Shown here: positions 14,501 to 29,500 of the stretch, in pieces
Numbering within the stretch: the first letter of the stretch is position 1
How the letters are laid out: every line of letters starts with the position of its first letter
Assembly: GCA_002633005.1 (NCBI GenBank)
Contig: NMRA01000345.1
Location: 3,073 to 67,072 of the forward strand
Source: Phoronis australis
Lineage: Eukaryota; Phoronida; Phoronidae
Length of the DNA stretch: 64,000 nucleotides
Direction of reading: 5' to 3'
Made by a program: the position numbers and the translations under genes
The notes under the pieces: generated by a model
What the model was told of the DNA's origin: nothing
What the model saw: only the letters and a program-made list of their open reading frames with translations
The model's database searches: none

Positions 14501-17500
14501 TCAAGTGGACGAGCACACTCGGCGAAGACAGGAAGTGGAGGCACAAGCTTTGGAGAAAGCATCGCTACAGAACTTAGAACTATTTCTTGGCATAGTGATT
14601 GAAACTATAGGACTGTGGAAAGTGTTGAGTGATCACCAGTTCCATGTCATTGCCTGGGGCTTGCCTGTGGTGAGTAGTGAATGGTGGTGGAGAGTGTAGG
14701 ACTGTTGAAGGTCAGCAATTGACCTATCGCTAGGATTTTGAGTGACGGCTTACGTGACCATTTAAAACGCAGCATTATTGACACACCTTCGTTTCCAAGC
14801 TGCCATTTTACCCGATAAACAACACATTGCCAGGTAAAACTTATTGTTTGTTATTCGACATTACGCAAGGGGGCGGAGCTTGCGATACGTCAATTCTGCC
14901 TAAGGTCAGCCTTCTCAGGCATTAGGTGACACCAGATGGATCCAACGCCTTAAGCACCCCCTGTTTGGGATATGATTAAAACTTTTGACATGGTATCCCT
15001 TGTCCATCCACATTATCAAAATATCTTGATGGACTTTGGTGAAATTTGATACAGAGGTATATTGTGGAAGTGAGCGGATACCAGTTGAGTGTTGGATTAG
15101 GGTAGCCTTCTTGGCATACTTTGTTGTTCATTTCAGTGTTCAACTGGACGGTTTGTAGCCTTCAGTTAATTTCAAAATAGTTGTTCACTTACTGCTCACT
15201 TGTAAAAGTGACCAAAAACTAGAAGTTTTCGCGATACATCAATAAGTTTGGTTTCCTTTCAGTGCTTTGCATTTTTTTTTTCTGAGAGGGACTCTTACGA
15301 AGGTGAATTTAGTTGGGGAAATGCAGAGGTATATTAAAAACACAGATGAAGTAATGATTGTTATTTTCAGGAACACCAAAATCAGCTGCGGTCGATGACA
15401 TTTAGACAACTTGTGGCCTGTGGTAGAGATGTGAGTATATACTGTGTGTACTGATTTACGTATTGATTTAACCAGGGTCAGGGGTCTACTCGAAATCAAA
15501 CTCAAAATTATTTTGGACATTTATGTCCTGCTTTTATATGAGCTCAAGGTACATGTAACTGTCTATTGTTCTATGTTCGAGTTCATTATGGTTTACACAG
15601 TCGGATGAATTTCTAGTCCAAGTTTGCACTTGGTGACCTCTAAATTTAAGCTTTAAACTCGAGTAACTGCTTGAGATTTCGAGTAAAAGCTTAAATTTTT
15701 TAATGTGGACTCAGAACTTGTATCTGTAATGCTAGGGTCATTAAGTGCAAAATAAGATTATGCAACCATCCATGAAATCATAAGGAACACAGAAACAGTA
15801 CTGTAGGCATCTTGTCTTGAGTTTGTGTTGAAGTGGAAATTAAGGAAGTTGTAAATTTTTGTTTTCAAGTACAAAAATCAGACCCTGGACATTTGGTGAT
15901 ACAAAGTCAACTGTTGTCTGTTAGTAAATGAAACACTTATTATAATTCTGTATGGTTGTAATAATAATAATTAAAGGTGGCTTGAGGCCAGCACTAGACG
16001 TGGCACAACCAGGTTAGCTCTGATTTTTTTAATTTTTGATTTACCTCGTACCACCTTCAATTTTACATGACTGCCGAGTAAGGACACCTGGATTGACCAT
16101 GTGATTACATGTCGAGGAGTTTTGTAAATGTTCTTTTGTGTGTATTAATCTGCGTGTCTGCAAGCAAGTTGGAACTTGGATATGTTACAAAGTTTTTGAA
16201 TATTGACTATCTTGTTGAACTGGTCAAACAACCAAAGTTACAATTATAGTTCCCCCCTGTAAATATCACATTGTAAGTGATCTGTCAATTTTTGCATGCG
16301 TGATGAACATGTATCTTCAACTAGGTTTATTTAGTGAATCTACACCTTTTACAAAGCTCACGGATTTAGAAAGTTTCAGGAGGCACCATGTGTGGTCGAT
16401 ACCACCAAACTTTGTTCAAGACTAAACTGTCTTATATTTGGAAGAGTGTCAAAAGTATCCTATTGGTCAGTTACAGAGTTTGGTCTCTGGTAACATTATG
16501 TTCTAGTCCCAGCTATCATGTCATTCAGATAGTAACGTCAGTCACAATTTTCTGCTGTGCTCTCACTCAGATGTGCAAGGCTCTAATCGACTGCCTCATC
16601 AACCGTTATCTTGGCGACAATGCCACCACGGACGCCATCAGTGGCCGTCTAAGAGAAGTGTGCCCGTCACTATACAGTGAAGAGGATGTGCTGTGCTCCA
16701 AGGCCAATGAGATGCTACAGTCAACCAAGAGTATACTTAATGCTGTGGAGAAAGAAAAGACTTTGAAGGAAACATTAACAGTATGTGTTAGTCCATGAGT
16801 TTCAAAGAGTCGTGCCAAGAATAAACTCTTCTCTAGAGACCCTGTTTTTTTGTTCTCAAAAGCAGGGAAATTTGTTTTTTTCCATTTTGTATATTATGAG
16901 GAGATTACTATTTCAGGGTGATAAATAACATTCTAAGATAAGAATGCTCTGGGAATTACCTTGCATTTCCACCACTTATTTATGCCGCAGTTCTTTAGTG
17001 ATACCTTGCCGCATGCCATTTTATTTTTTTTCGAAACAAAAGGAACAGCACCGCCTTCAGAGAGAATGAACAACTACTTGAACATGTCTGCCACAAAACT
17101 ATCATCGATTGATGTGTGGCCAGAATCATTTAATTTTGATATTCTTTGGTACTTAAAAACCAACAACATAGAATCTACTGTTGAAATACATAAATTCCAT
17201 TCAAATTCTCTAGTTCTGTGAAAGAAGTCAGATTCCTTTAATTCCGTTTGTCATATCATGGTGTCTTCATTTAATTTATTACTTAATATTGTTAAACATC
17301 ATTACTGGGATTAGAAAAATTTTTGGTATCAAAATTTTTAACAAGAGTAAATAAGAAGACAATTTTACTTGGTAAGTAAATAAGAAGACAATTTTACTTG
17401 ATCAGTAAATAAGAAGACAATTTTACTTGGTTATTTGAAAACTGTGTATATCACTGTCAACAAACACGTAATCACAATTTTTTGCAGTTACAATGAGTAT

Positions 17501-20500
17501 TTGAAAAGATGAAAAAAATCACCATTTTGGCTTTAATATTTGTTCAAATTTGAGGAAAGCTTAGCGTAGTTCAGTACAATTGATCCCTAATCTCACATGT
17601 TTGTTGCAGCTTTACAAACAGATCACACTCAACCTTGACCTTGCCAACATCTGTGCCCAATTTTCGGCTGTCCGGTACTACGAGGGCGTGGTTGACCTGT
17701 GTCTCGTGGCGGCCACAAAGTGCGACCCCCAGAACCTGGCTCTGCACTACTACAGGAGCGGTGAACCCCCGGAGGATGTGCAGGGGGCACATATGTTTGC
17801 CCTGAGGTAGGTATCACCCCCCAGGTCATGACTACATTACTGTTGCAGTAACTGCCTAGAAGACGTATACAGGGCTTGGAATTTTCCGCAGAAACGCGCA
17901 TTTCCGCTTTTTCAAATGTTCTGTCCGCGTATTTTATTATATTTCCGCGTAAAAAAATCGGATTTGATATAAAATTTCCGTGGCAAATTTCTTTCTTACC
18001 GCCGCGTTGCCGACGACTTTCATCTCGAAAAGCGGAAGTTGATCTTTATGTTTCGGAGGAACGTAAATTGTCAACATTGCCAGGGCATCTGGGATAGCGT
18101 GGTGGATTTCCTCAATGGCGGCTCGTGTGATTGTAAACTGCGGTGACAAATACTACGACTCTGCAGCCAAAAATGTTTGGAGGTGGGAGTGGCGGACGAG
18201 CTAAGACAGACGCAGACGCNNNNNNNNNNNNNNNNNNNNNNNNNNNNNNNNNNNNNNNNNNNNNNNNNNNNNNNNNNNNNNNNNNNNNNNNNNNNNNNNN
18301 NNNNNNNNNNNNNNNNNNNNNNNNNNNNNNNNNNNNNNNNNNNNNNNNNNNNNNNNNNNNNNNNNNNNNNNNNNNNNNNNNNNNNNNNNNNNNNNNNNNN
18401 NNNNNNNNNNNNNNNNNNNNNNNNNNNNNNNNNNNNNNNNNNNNNNNNNNNNNNNNNNNNNNNNNNNNNNNNNNNNNNNNNNNNNNNNNNNNNNNNNNNN
18501 NNNNNNNNNNNNNNNNNNNNNNNNNNNNNNNNNNNNNNNNNNNNNNNNNNNNNNNNNNNNNNNNNNNNNNNNNNNNNNNNNNNNNNNNNNNNNNNNNNNN
18601 NNNNNNNNNNNNNNNNNNNNNNNNNNNNNNNNNNNNNNNNNNNNNNNNNNNNNNNNNNNNNNNNNNNNNNNNNNNNNNNNNNNNNNNNNNNNNNNNNNNN
18701 NNNNNNNNNNNNNNNNNNNNNNNNNNNNNNNNNNNNNNNNNNNNNNNNNNNNNNNNNNNNNNNNNNNNNNNNNNNNNNNNNNNNNNNNNNNNNNNNNNNN
18801 NNNNNNNNNNNNNNNNNNNNNNNNNNNNNNNNNNNNNNNNNNNNNNNNNNNNNNNNNNNNNNNNNNNNNNNNNNNNNNNNNNNNNNNNNNNNNNNNNNNN
18901 NNNNNNNNNNNTAAGGTCGCACACTGCGTACACCAGCGCCTCTATAAGGTCGCACACTGCGTACACCAGCGCCTCTTTAAGGTCGCACACTGCGTACACA
19001 AGCGCCTCTATAAGGTCGCACATTGCCTACACCAGCGCCTCTATAAGGTCGCACATTGCCTACACCAGCGCCTCTATAAGGTCGCACATTGCGTACACCA
19101 CACTGGTGGTAGTTTTTAACAAAGGCGTTGCACTGACACAAACCTACAGACTGTATAATTTGTATTGTGCACACTGCTAGTACGACAATTGAAGCCATTG
19201 AGAAGTTGTGAGACCCCAGTTAAGTGATTAAGTAGAGAAAATTCACAAATTAACAAGCAAACTGTGTAGTATTGTGTATAACAACCTTTTTTAAATGTGA
19301 AACTTGATCAACTCTGTAAGTAATAATCAGAAAGCTGACGAATTGGGTGACATGAAGCAGCCTGCATTCTCCTGTTGACAAGAAAGTGGCAATTAAGTGA
19401 AAATTTATTTTAAAAATTGTGGTGATGATAGACTTTCATGTATGTCATTTAAAGCAAACATCCTGTCTCAAGCCCACTCCAACTAAATTTTGGTTTTAGT
19501 CAAGATTAATTTGGAACTTGAATATTGTCACCAGTGGAATATTTTTGCAAAATAATGTACTTTTCTGCACTACATGTTTTTCATTTCTGCTTCAGGATGG
19601 GTTGCTATAGGAACATCACAGACATCCTGCGACAGTTGATGGACATCAGCGCGTCCCACCCCCAGGCGCCCAACGTGCCCAAGACCCCTGGACCTCCTCC
19701 TCCTCCAGACCCGGACAGACTGACCAACTTGGAAGCCGAGCAATACGTAAGTCAATCATCTAGATTGATTGGTTTTAAAGTACGCTGGAGTGGTGCACAT
19801 TAGATTACTCGAAAGATTTTGACTACTGCGGTACCCCTGAATTCTAGTTGCATGACTTCCACTTTCCATGCACGAATATCCGTCGAAAGGGAAAAAATGT
19901 TAAGTCAATCAAGAAATGTTACAAGATAAATACAAAGAGCATCATTTTGCTTGTCATATCACGATTCGATTGTGCTTGGCAGCAATGAGTAGTTGTCCGC
20001 AGACAAACCGGGGGATACATTCGTAAAACATTCAAGACCAAAAGTTACATCTAAATATACACCCGGGCTTATATGCTTGTAAGTGACGAATATATGTTAG
20101 GGTGTGTCAATACAGTAACTGGTGCGCTAATTGAAACCCAGAGTCAAATCACAACATTGTCTGTGCATGATTGTCCCCACACATAAGAGTTTGTTGTTGA
20201 AAATTAACTTCTGGTTACATTTTTGGTATCCATTTGCCGTGAAACTGGTGAAAATTTTTCAATTCAGTCATCCTTGTTTATGCATGCACAGGGCATAGCT
20301 GTGGAGAATTTTTCATACATACGCTCACTGGTGTGCATATCTGCAGAAAACTATGTGTACTTTTTGTGGGGCAAAACATTAACGGCCAAAATACAGTAGA
20401 TTTTAAAAAAAATATGTACAAAACTTTTCTCATTGAAAATCAGCAAAATTTTGAAGCAAAATGTTTTTGGCTAGTTTTTAATGATTTGGTGTTATTTTTT

Positions 20501-23500
20501 GTCCGATTTCCTTGGGAGGTTTCTCTGTAACTACGTAGTCGTGGAGAACACGTGGAAAAAGGAAATACAATAGTGGGAACCATGATTCAAGAAGATTAGG
20601 ATTAAATTTTTGAACGAAATCTATCTACAAAATTCAGGCAGATAATAAAGACAAATAGGGTTAAACCATTCATGCATGCTTACACACATTCAAGCTCACA
20701 AACCTTGTCGCTAAATATCATGATTTGGTAAATTTACTGTATGTACTTGGTATTGAATGTTGTTTGTGTTTACTCTTTTCAGGTGGAACAGATCATACAG
20801 CTGTGTCTCAAGACAGATGATGAAATGTTTCACATAGCCTTCTATGATTGGCTTATTCTTTGCGGGCTCATAGATCAATTACTTCAGGTAATTAGTCGAT
20901 GTAATTAGTTGCGATGTAACCATAGTGGAGCTCTGTTAAATTCTGTGATTGATCACATGAAAGAGAAGAATATATATTCTTTAAAGTCTAGGCTGTTTTA
21001 TATAGTGAAATGTACATTGGATATGATTATGTGTGAAATTCATTAATAAACTACGTATTCAAGATTATCACAGCAACAATACAGTAAAATCTCACTAATT
21101 TCGGACAAAAAATCATTGCCAAAACTGCACTTTCTCATTTTTCAATGTCTTTTAACATTGCAGAGAAGGGGCGCAATTTTATCAAAATATTGTCTGTTGT
21201 GTGGACATGGTACAGAACATTGAATATGATGCATTATTTTGATGCAACCTAACTTACGGAAGAAATGAGAAAATAAAATTTCACCCGTCTTACGTCGTAC
21301 GTCCTAAATTGGTGAGATTTCATCATAATCAGATGGAAGTGACGTCACCTGACTGATGTCTAATCCTAACCCTCACGATAGCCCTAACTCTAACACTAAA
21401 CACTCCGGGGTGATGTCATTCTGTCTGTTTGTCCGATTTTGTTCTTTGTGATAATGCCAAACTCATACATTAGTGTCTCAGCTCATTTTTGTTAGATTTA
21501 AATGATAATGTTGAAATTTAAAGAAGTAATATATTGATTACATGTTTTCCTCTGCGGTTGGACTCGAAATGCTGCTTTAGGGCTGCAATCTATTTGTGCC
21601 AACTCAAGTCTAGAGCGATGTAGTTGTAACAAACGATGAATACATGCATTTCAGACTCTTATAGGGCTCTGACATACCAAACTCGTTTTTTGGAATGGCT
21701 GTGTCCTTCATGTTGAAACGAGTTGGCAACGGGCAGATATGGGTAACGTTGGCCAAAACCACGTCTCAAATGTGACGTATTTCACGAGGTTCTTGCTCAG
21801 ATTTCACCACGCTTAGTTGGGTGCCACTGAATGTTTTCCTGATTTCAAGTTCTTACTGAGAACTAAATTGGTGTTTGACAGAGCCCATGTTGATCATCAG
21901 TGTCAAGATTCCAAGTTGTTCTATGTTCAGATTTGTATAAAACAGACGTTCACCAGTTCTCGGGCGCGATTGGGTCAAATTTGACCAAAAATATGATTCA
22001 AAACTTTGCTGTGATGGATGCATGACAGACAGCTCTCAACATTTTAACTCTCTTGCCTTGAACTTTGACCTTTTCTTGCTATTTAAGGTTCAGTCACCGT
22101 ACCTGGAGAGCTACTTGAAAAAAGCGTCCAGCACTCAGCCAGACAACTGCGCCATCTGGGATCTACTGTGGAAGTACTACGAAAAATCGGGCAACTACTC
22201 GGCTGCTGCCAGGATACTCTCCAAACTTGCTGACCGTCACAGGTAAATTGTTGGCTGACGCGCAGGTATCCATATTCAGTTATGGTAATTCTTCACTTAT
22301 TTCACGTCTAAATAATTTCAAAATTGTCATTTTTCTGTTTTTCAGAAGCTAATTACCGTGTAAATAACAAATGTCATATAACATCTGCGAGGAGCAAACC
22401 AAGTTAACATAAATTTTCTTATTCTTTCTTTGCTGAGAATTATGACAACATATACATTTAATAGATTTCCAATTGTGTGCTATATAGGTGAAGTATTTTT
22501 ACCATTATGCGGTGTAATATAACAGTATCCATGGTGTCAGTTTGTTATTGAATTTGATGGAGTTACGTTTACATTTGATACTGAACAGTGTGCATTAAAC
22601 CAAACTATCCGCCTTCCGATACGAAAACATGTTCTTGACCATTTATTGTTCTGAAATTGGTCTCAAACTCTTCTTAATTTGTGAAATTAGAGCTGATCTT
22701 TGGGCTTGGAACAAACTGTTTATTATCACTCAATACTAGGCTCTGCAAGTTGGCTTGTCATGACGGCTCACTTTATGTGACGAGCATGGTCTCAACAATG
22801 AATCAACTGTCCTTTTTTCCAAGCCCATAAACCTCTTCTCGTCTAAGTTAGGATCAAGTTGATGTCAGTTTAATATCCTTAAACGGGGTAAATCAAAAGT
22901 TAATTTCCTTTCATAGAACGAGGTTTATAGCCGTTTTAAGCGGTAGCCACATTCTTTTCTTATTTAAAATTTGGAATTATAACTTTTTTGTGTTGGCTGA
23001 CTGCTGGCCTAAAGTTTTGTAATACAATTTCTTTTGGGATTCACGTCAATGTAGAGTGCACAACAAAAGTATTGAGACAAAGTGACCACAGGCTGGAATT
23101 CCTGTAATGATGGCTAGGTGGAAGCTGAACTCATCATAAGTGTAGCCTTGAAACATGACCAAGAACGAAGGGGAATTTAAGTTATTAAGGCAGCCAAGCC
23201 TTTGTCGTTAATAGTCATTAACAGTCAGTGTGGCTGTTTACAGTGAATTAGGTTTGCTATCAAGAAAATCATATTTTGTCTGATTGTTTTTGTCTTGCAT
23301 TGTACATGAGGTGCTCTCTAAAACTTGGAGGTCATTTGTCAACACGTTTCAACCCTGCTGTTTTAGACTCAAGTTAATCGCAAATATCTCGCTGTTTTTT
23401 CCAGCACGGACATGAGTCTCAAGCAGAGACTGGAGTACTTGTCTCGGGCCATCATAAGCGCTAAGAGTTCGTCCGCGCGCACGAGTTCAGCGAGCGAGGG

Positions 23501-26500
23501 CGAGTTCCTTCACGAACTGGAGGAAAAGATGGAGGTGAGCACTGCACGCCACACAGGTCAGGCCAGAAGTGTTTTGAACTTGGCAAATTATGGAGCAAAA
23601 ATCTTGAGCTATGACAGATTGTTGCTGCTCATTATAATTTATTTTCTCGTTAATATTATGTTTTCTAGCACTTTCTGGGCTTAACTCCAATTATTGTTCA
23701 GTATATTTTTATAATAAACATTTCAGAAAACAATCTGAGTACAAACAATTAAGTCAAATTGGAAATAGCTTCGCCAACTTTTCTTTTAGCAAGATTGTCA
23801 AATAAAATATTTTCCTCATGATTTCTTCCTTTAACTACTGAAGCTAGGTTACTACATGACGTTTTTCAGCTTTATTCATTGTTACCTTTGTTTGAAAACA
23901 TGGTGAATGAGTAGGCACAAGGTTTATTGTTTTCCATTTTCTCGCATAATCAAGAGGCTCGCAAAAAGTTAAATGAGCTAAATGTAACAGGACCTCAACA
24001 TAGAATTATGTAACTTGATAAGCTTTTAATTCTTTAACTTTTCCACTTTTAACACGATTCCCTTTCTGCCTCAGGTGGCCAGACTTCAGCTGCAGATATA
24101 CGAAAGTCTACAGAATATTGCATCAGCGCAAGCACAGGACGCCATCTCTAGGCTAGATTGTGAACTCCTGGACATCAGTGCTGTATGTATCACTATCTGG
24201 TTTTTCTGAGCAATGCATTTCCCAGTGCCAATTAAATATTGAGGGAAAATAGAGTGTAATTACTAAAATTGTGTGAAGTTGTCAATTTTTGGTTGAAAAA
24301 AAACACGTAGCAACAGTCAATGAGGAGTTTTGGTTGATTTAGTACATATTGCGTCTGACATTTCAAGCTCGGATCCCGATTCAGAGTTATTTTGAATTTA
24401 AGCCAATTAAGCATCGGCGTTGGACAGTCTAAAGATCATTACATTAATCACAATTTGACAGGTAAGCAATCAACAAACATTTCCTCAAGAAATGGTAAAA
24501 AAGTTAAATTTTCTCGTTCCGGGTTTTATAAAGTTGTTGTCCTGTAGTTATCTCTTGTGAAATAATAGAATTATCTAGGTCAAGAACGAGCAAGTACCCA
24601 ACTCGGCGAAAGACACTGTTATTTGTAAAATTGTGAGTTTCTTCCCATTGTGTGACAGAATTCTGGCAAAAGCATCTAATAATGGCCTGATTCCGTGTCA
24701 TGTCTGCGTGGTCTATGAGAAACTACATTATTGCATGTTAGTTCTGTAACGTCAACACCAGTTGGGCAAAAGTCACCATCTTGTTGCTTACCGTATAACC
24801 CCAAAATAATGGCATGCGCCTATATGTGGAACAATGCGTTTTATTTTACATTTGTTTTTTTACTCGAATGTGTCACATCTAGGCTCATACAGTGCTCGGA
24901 CACACCTTGATTTTTTAAAACACACTACTGAACCATTTTGTTCCGCACCTGTGACACTCTGGGTGAAATGAAAAGGTTAGAGTACTGGTTAAATATTAAA
25001 ATGTGCAGTTTTAAAACTGAGCTTCGTTTTTAAGAAAGCCTTTAACCTTGATGGTTGATAAAATAAATACTTGGTTCGTGCTCTATTGTCAAGCATATAG
25101 GTGCGCATGCACCTAAGTTCTGCAGTTAGATGCAGCTTCTGGGTGAGGTGCATGCCTTCAATTGAGAGATTACATGGTATAAAAGTTTTCTTGCTCCTTA
25201 CTCATGTTCAAAGTATTACCAGGCACTTGTATTTTTCACTGCAAAGAATGTGAATTTAGAAATGGCATCAAGGAGATACTGAATTGTACAATGCACTGAC
25301 CAACATGTTCTCTCTTGTTTCTAGCTGTACGGAGAGTTTGCGGATGTGTTTGACCTTGCCGAGTGTAAACTGGCCATTATTCACTGTGCTGGCCATTACG
25401 ATCCTACATTGGTGGAGTCTCTGTGGACGTCAGTTATCGATAATGGTGTGTTAAGTGGTTGGACGCTTAATACAAAAAGTTGATTCTAGTTTACTGGCCT
25501 TGTTAAAATCACTGCGTTCTTGTGTAATTTGTTTTAATTTAAGTATTTCCGTTTAGCTGATGCTTGTATGAACCTGCCTTCTGTCCAGAAATTAACTTTT
25601 GATTTGGACTCCCGACAGTTATAAATCTAGTTTTGACGTGTTCGTTTCTCGGATCAGAATAGATTGAAGTGAAGTCTGGACTTAATAAGAACTGACAGCT
25701 CATTATTGCTTGAGATGGACCAGTACATAGAATGAGCCGTTGGATAAAGAACTTTTTATTAGCAGCATCAGATTTCAGTTGTAGTAGAAGCAGCTACAGC
25801 AACACTTCACATTTCGCTATGCAGCGAAATAAGGTGAAGAAAAATAACCCGCAAAACATGAAGATGTTTGTGTTTGTGCTCTTGTCAAGACTGCCCACTT
25901 TTCTTGTTGTGACAGTGATCCCTGGTGGATGTTTTTGGAGAGTCTTTTGACTTTTGGCTTAGAATCAGTCTACAGATGACGTAGCCGTATTCGGCTAAGG
26001 CTAAATGCCAGAAAATCCATCTACAGCTCAAAGCCAAAAGGCACAAGTCCGTTGCCTTCTCGGAGCCCATGAAAAGCCTTAAAACACAAAACTGACTTTT
26101 GGCTCTTGAGGCTTTGAGAAACAGGTCCTGAGACTATCTTTGTATTTTTTTCCTTTGTAGAATTCAAGATAACTGCCTCCAGCTCTCCAGCCAGTCGCAT
26201 GTCAATCATCAGCAGTAAGGTAATCACTCTGGGCAAGCAGTACAGGGCAACAGACAGATATTTTCCATTAGGTATGTAACTAGGTCAAGGGGTTGGGCCA
26301 GGGGTTGGACTGAATTTCATTATTTGCTAATTTGTTTCTCATTGGCTAATTATATCAAGGGGTGGGGCTAGTTTTTAAATTGTCTCAGTCTCTTACAAAA
26401 CTGATATTACATTTCCTTGCAAAACCATTCTATTGCTTGTTCACACAGTCAGACGTGTGAAAAGTTTTGTAGTTACAGTGGCTGATCTTTAATTTTTCTC

Positions 26501-29500
26501 TTTTTGTCTTTTCAGCCTTTTTACTCAAAATACTGGAACAAAAAAGTTGTGAGTTTGCTTTTGACTACAAGTGGGTGTTCCGGATCATGTTGGAAGTGGG
26601 CGTGTCAGTGTCAAAGCTGCAAGAGATATATGATCGACTGTTCAAATCTAAGGTAAGCTGGGAGAAATGTGTGATTAGGATCAACTGTTCAATTTGGAGG
26701 AAAGCTAATTTGATTTCTTACCGGTTGTTGAAATCAAAGGTAAGCCATTTGAGAATTGTTCGAGTCAACGGTAACCTGGTTGAGACCTATGATCTATAGC
26801 TCCAATCAAAGGTAAGCTGATGGAGATGAACATGGTCCACTGTTCATGTCAAAAGTTTGCTGATCAAGAGATGTCATCGAATGTTCAAGTCAAAGATGAG
26901 CTCTGACTGAGAACAATGTGGTCGTGAAAAAGTGAAATTTTGAAAAAAAACGTCATTGAATAAAAAAACACCAAATTATTGTGTTTTCATTTCAAACCCG
27001 GTGGTTCCAGCAGTATTTGGTTGCTCAGGTGCATCCATTTGTATCTCCACGTCCTGCATAAATTGTCAGACCAAAAAAGTGGCGTGGTTCTTGGCGAGGA
27101 AAAGTTGTATGATGCATCGAAAGACGGGGAAAACCCCTGGACTATGTGTATTCTAAACCATGTGCTTGACTTTCAGGACCCCTGTTGGCAGCAAGTGAGG
27201 AAGCCTCTTCATCTTCTACATGTCATTCACAGTCTCCTGGCTTACTATACGGCAACGCCCTCTAGTGTGCCTGGCTATGAAAGGTAAGATGCATGGTTAT
27301 TGTATCAAAATCTCGTTTTTGTTTCCAAGCAACAATCACGCTACTCTTGTGTTTTGCTTTGTTACCAGAAACCTCCATTGAAACTCACAGTGCAAGACGA
27401 ACATAATCGGACAAAATACCATTTGCCTGTTATGACTGCTTATTCTGTTAACAGCAAAAATGACTCGGGTAGTAACCATCAAGGCGGCAAAGTTGTAATT
27501 ACAGAATGGCTCAGCCATCTTACTAACTTTCCTGTTAATTACTATTCATTCTTGGTCATGGGCAATAGATCTCCTCCCAGCTGTCATCAGGGCTTGGAAT
27601 TTTCCGCGGAAACGTGGATTTCCGCTTTTTTCAAATGTTCTGTCCGCGCATTTTATTATANGAGGCTTTGAGAAACAGGTCCTGAGACTATCTTTGTATT
27701 TTTTTCCTTTGTAGAATTCAAGATAACTGCCTCCAGCTCTCCAGCCAGTCGCATGTCAATCATCAGCAGTAAGGTAATCACTCTGGGCAAGCAGTACAGG
27801 GCAACAGACAGATATTTTCCATTAGGTATGTAACTAGGTCAAGGGGTTGGGCCAGGGGTTGGACTGAATTTCATTATTTGCTAATTTGTTTCTCATTGGC
27901 TAATTATATCAAGGGGTGGGGCTAGTTTTTAAATTGTCTCAGTCTCTTACAAAACTGATATTACATTTCCTTGCAAAACCATTCTATTGCTTGTTCACAC
28001 AGTCAGACGTGTGAAAAGTTTTGTAGTTACAGTGGCTGATCTTTAATTTTTCTCTTTTTGTCTTTTCAGCCTTTTTACTCAAAATACTGGAACAAAAAAG
28101 TTGTGAGTTTGCTTTTGACTACAAGTGGGTGTTCCGGATCATGTTGGAAGTGGGCGTGTCAGTGTCAAAGCTGCAAGAGATATATGATCGACTGTTCAAA
28201 TCTAAGGTAAGCTGGGAGAGATGTATGATCGACTGTTCAAATCTAAGGTAAGCTGGGAGAGATATATGATCGACTGTTCAAATCTAAGGTAAGCGAGGAA
28301 AGACGTGTGAAAGATAATTCAAGTCGAATGTTTTTGTCTATTGAGATGTATAGGATCAACTGTTCAATTTGGAGGAAAGATAAAGATTTCTTACCGGTTG
28401 TTGAAATCAAAGGTAAGCCATTTGAGAATTGTTCGAGTCAACGGTAACCTGGTTGAGACCTATGATCTATAGCTCCAATGAAAGGTAAGCTCGACTGTTC
28501 ATGTCAAAGGTTTGCTTATCAAGAGATATCATCGAATGTTCAAGTCAAAGATGAGCTCTGACTGAGAACAATGTGGTTGTGAAAAAGAAGTGAAATTTTG
28601 AAAAAAAACGTCATTGAATGAAAAAACTCCAAGTTATTGTGTTTTCATTTCAAACCTCATGGTTCCAGCAGTATTTGGTTGCTCAGGTGCATCCATTTGT
28701 ATCTCCATGTCCTGCATAAATTGTCAGACCAAAAAAAGTGACTGACATGGTTCTTGGCGAGGAAAAGTTGTATGATGCATCGGAAGACGGGGAAAACCCC
28801 AGGACTATGTGTATTCTAAACCATGTGCTTGACTTTCAGGACCCCTGTTGGCAGCAAGTGAGGAAGCCTCTTCATCTTCTACATGTCATTCACAGTCTCC
28901 TGGCTTACTATACGGCAACGCCCTCTTGTGTGCCTGGCTATGAAAGGTAAGGTGCTTGGCTATTGCACCAAAATCTCGTTTTTGTTTCCAGGCAACAATC
29001 ACGCTACTCTTGTGTTTTGCTTTGTTACCAGAAACCTCGATTGAAACTCACAGTGCAAGACGAACATAATCGGACAAAATACCATTTGCCTGTTATGACT
29101 GCTAATTCTGTTAACAGCAAAAATGACTCGGGTAGTAACCATCAAGACGGCAAAGTTGTAATTACAGAATGGCTCAGCCATCTTACTAACTTTCCTGTTA
29201 ATTACTATTCATTCTTGGTCATGGGCAATAGATCTCCTCCCAGCTGTCGTGGCAGGGAATTCCTGGTCATTTTGTCTCAATACTTGTGGCATGTACTACT
29301 AACTTATGTGCTTATCACTCTGGTATGTTTGAAACAACCAGGTGTAATGCACAATGAATTCTAAAATTTCATATGCCTAGTATGCTTTTGTATTACAAAA
29401 TTTCCAATTTGAGTGGAAATTATTTTTCTTAAATACAATTGTAAAGAGAAACTGCAGGCAGGGTGCTTCAGGCGGACACATTACACCTGTTTACACAAAA

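Noticed and set aside
18071-19180. Very long ORFs across the N run
   Set aside because: They are open only because N codons are not read as stops; the flanks are a 33-bp satellite.
26575-26799. ORF extending the NUP155 exon past its donor
   Set aside because: Read-through of degenerate donor repeats; the family protein continues instead with the exon at 27177.
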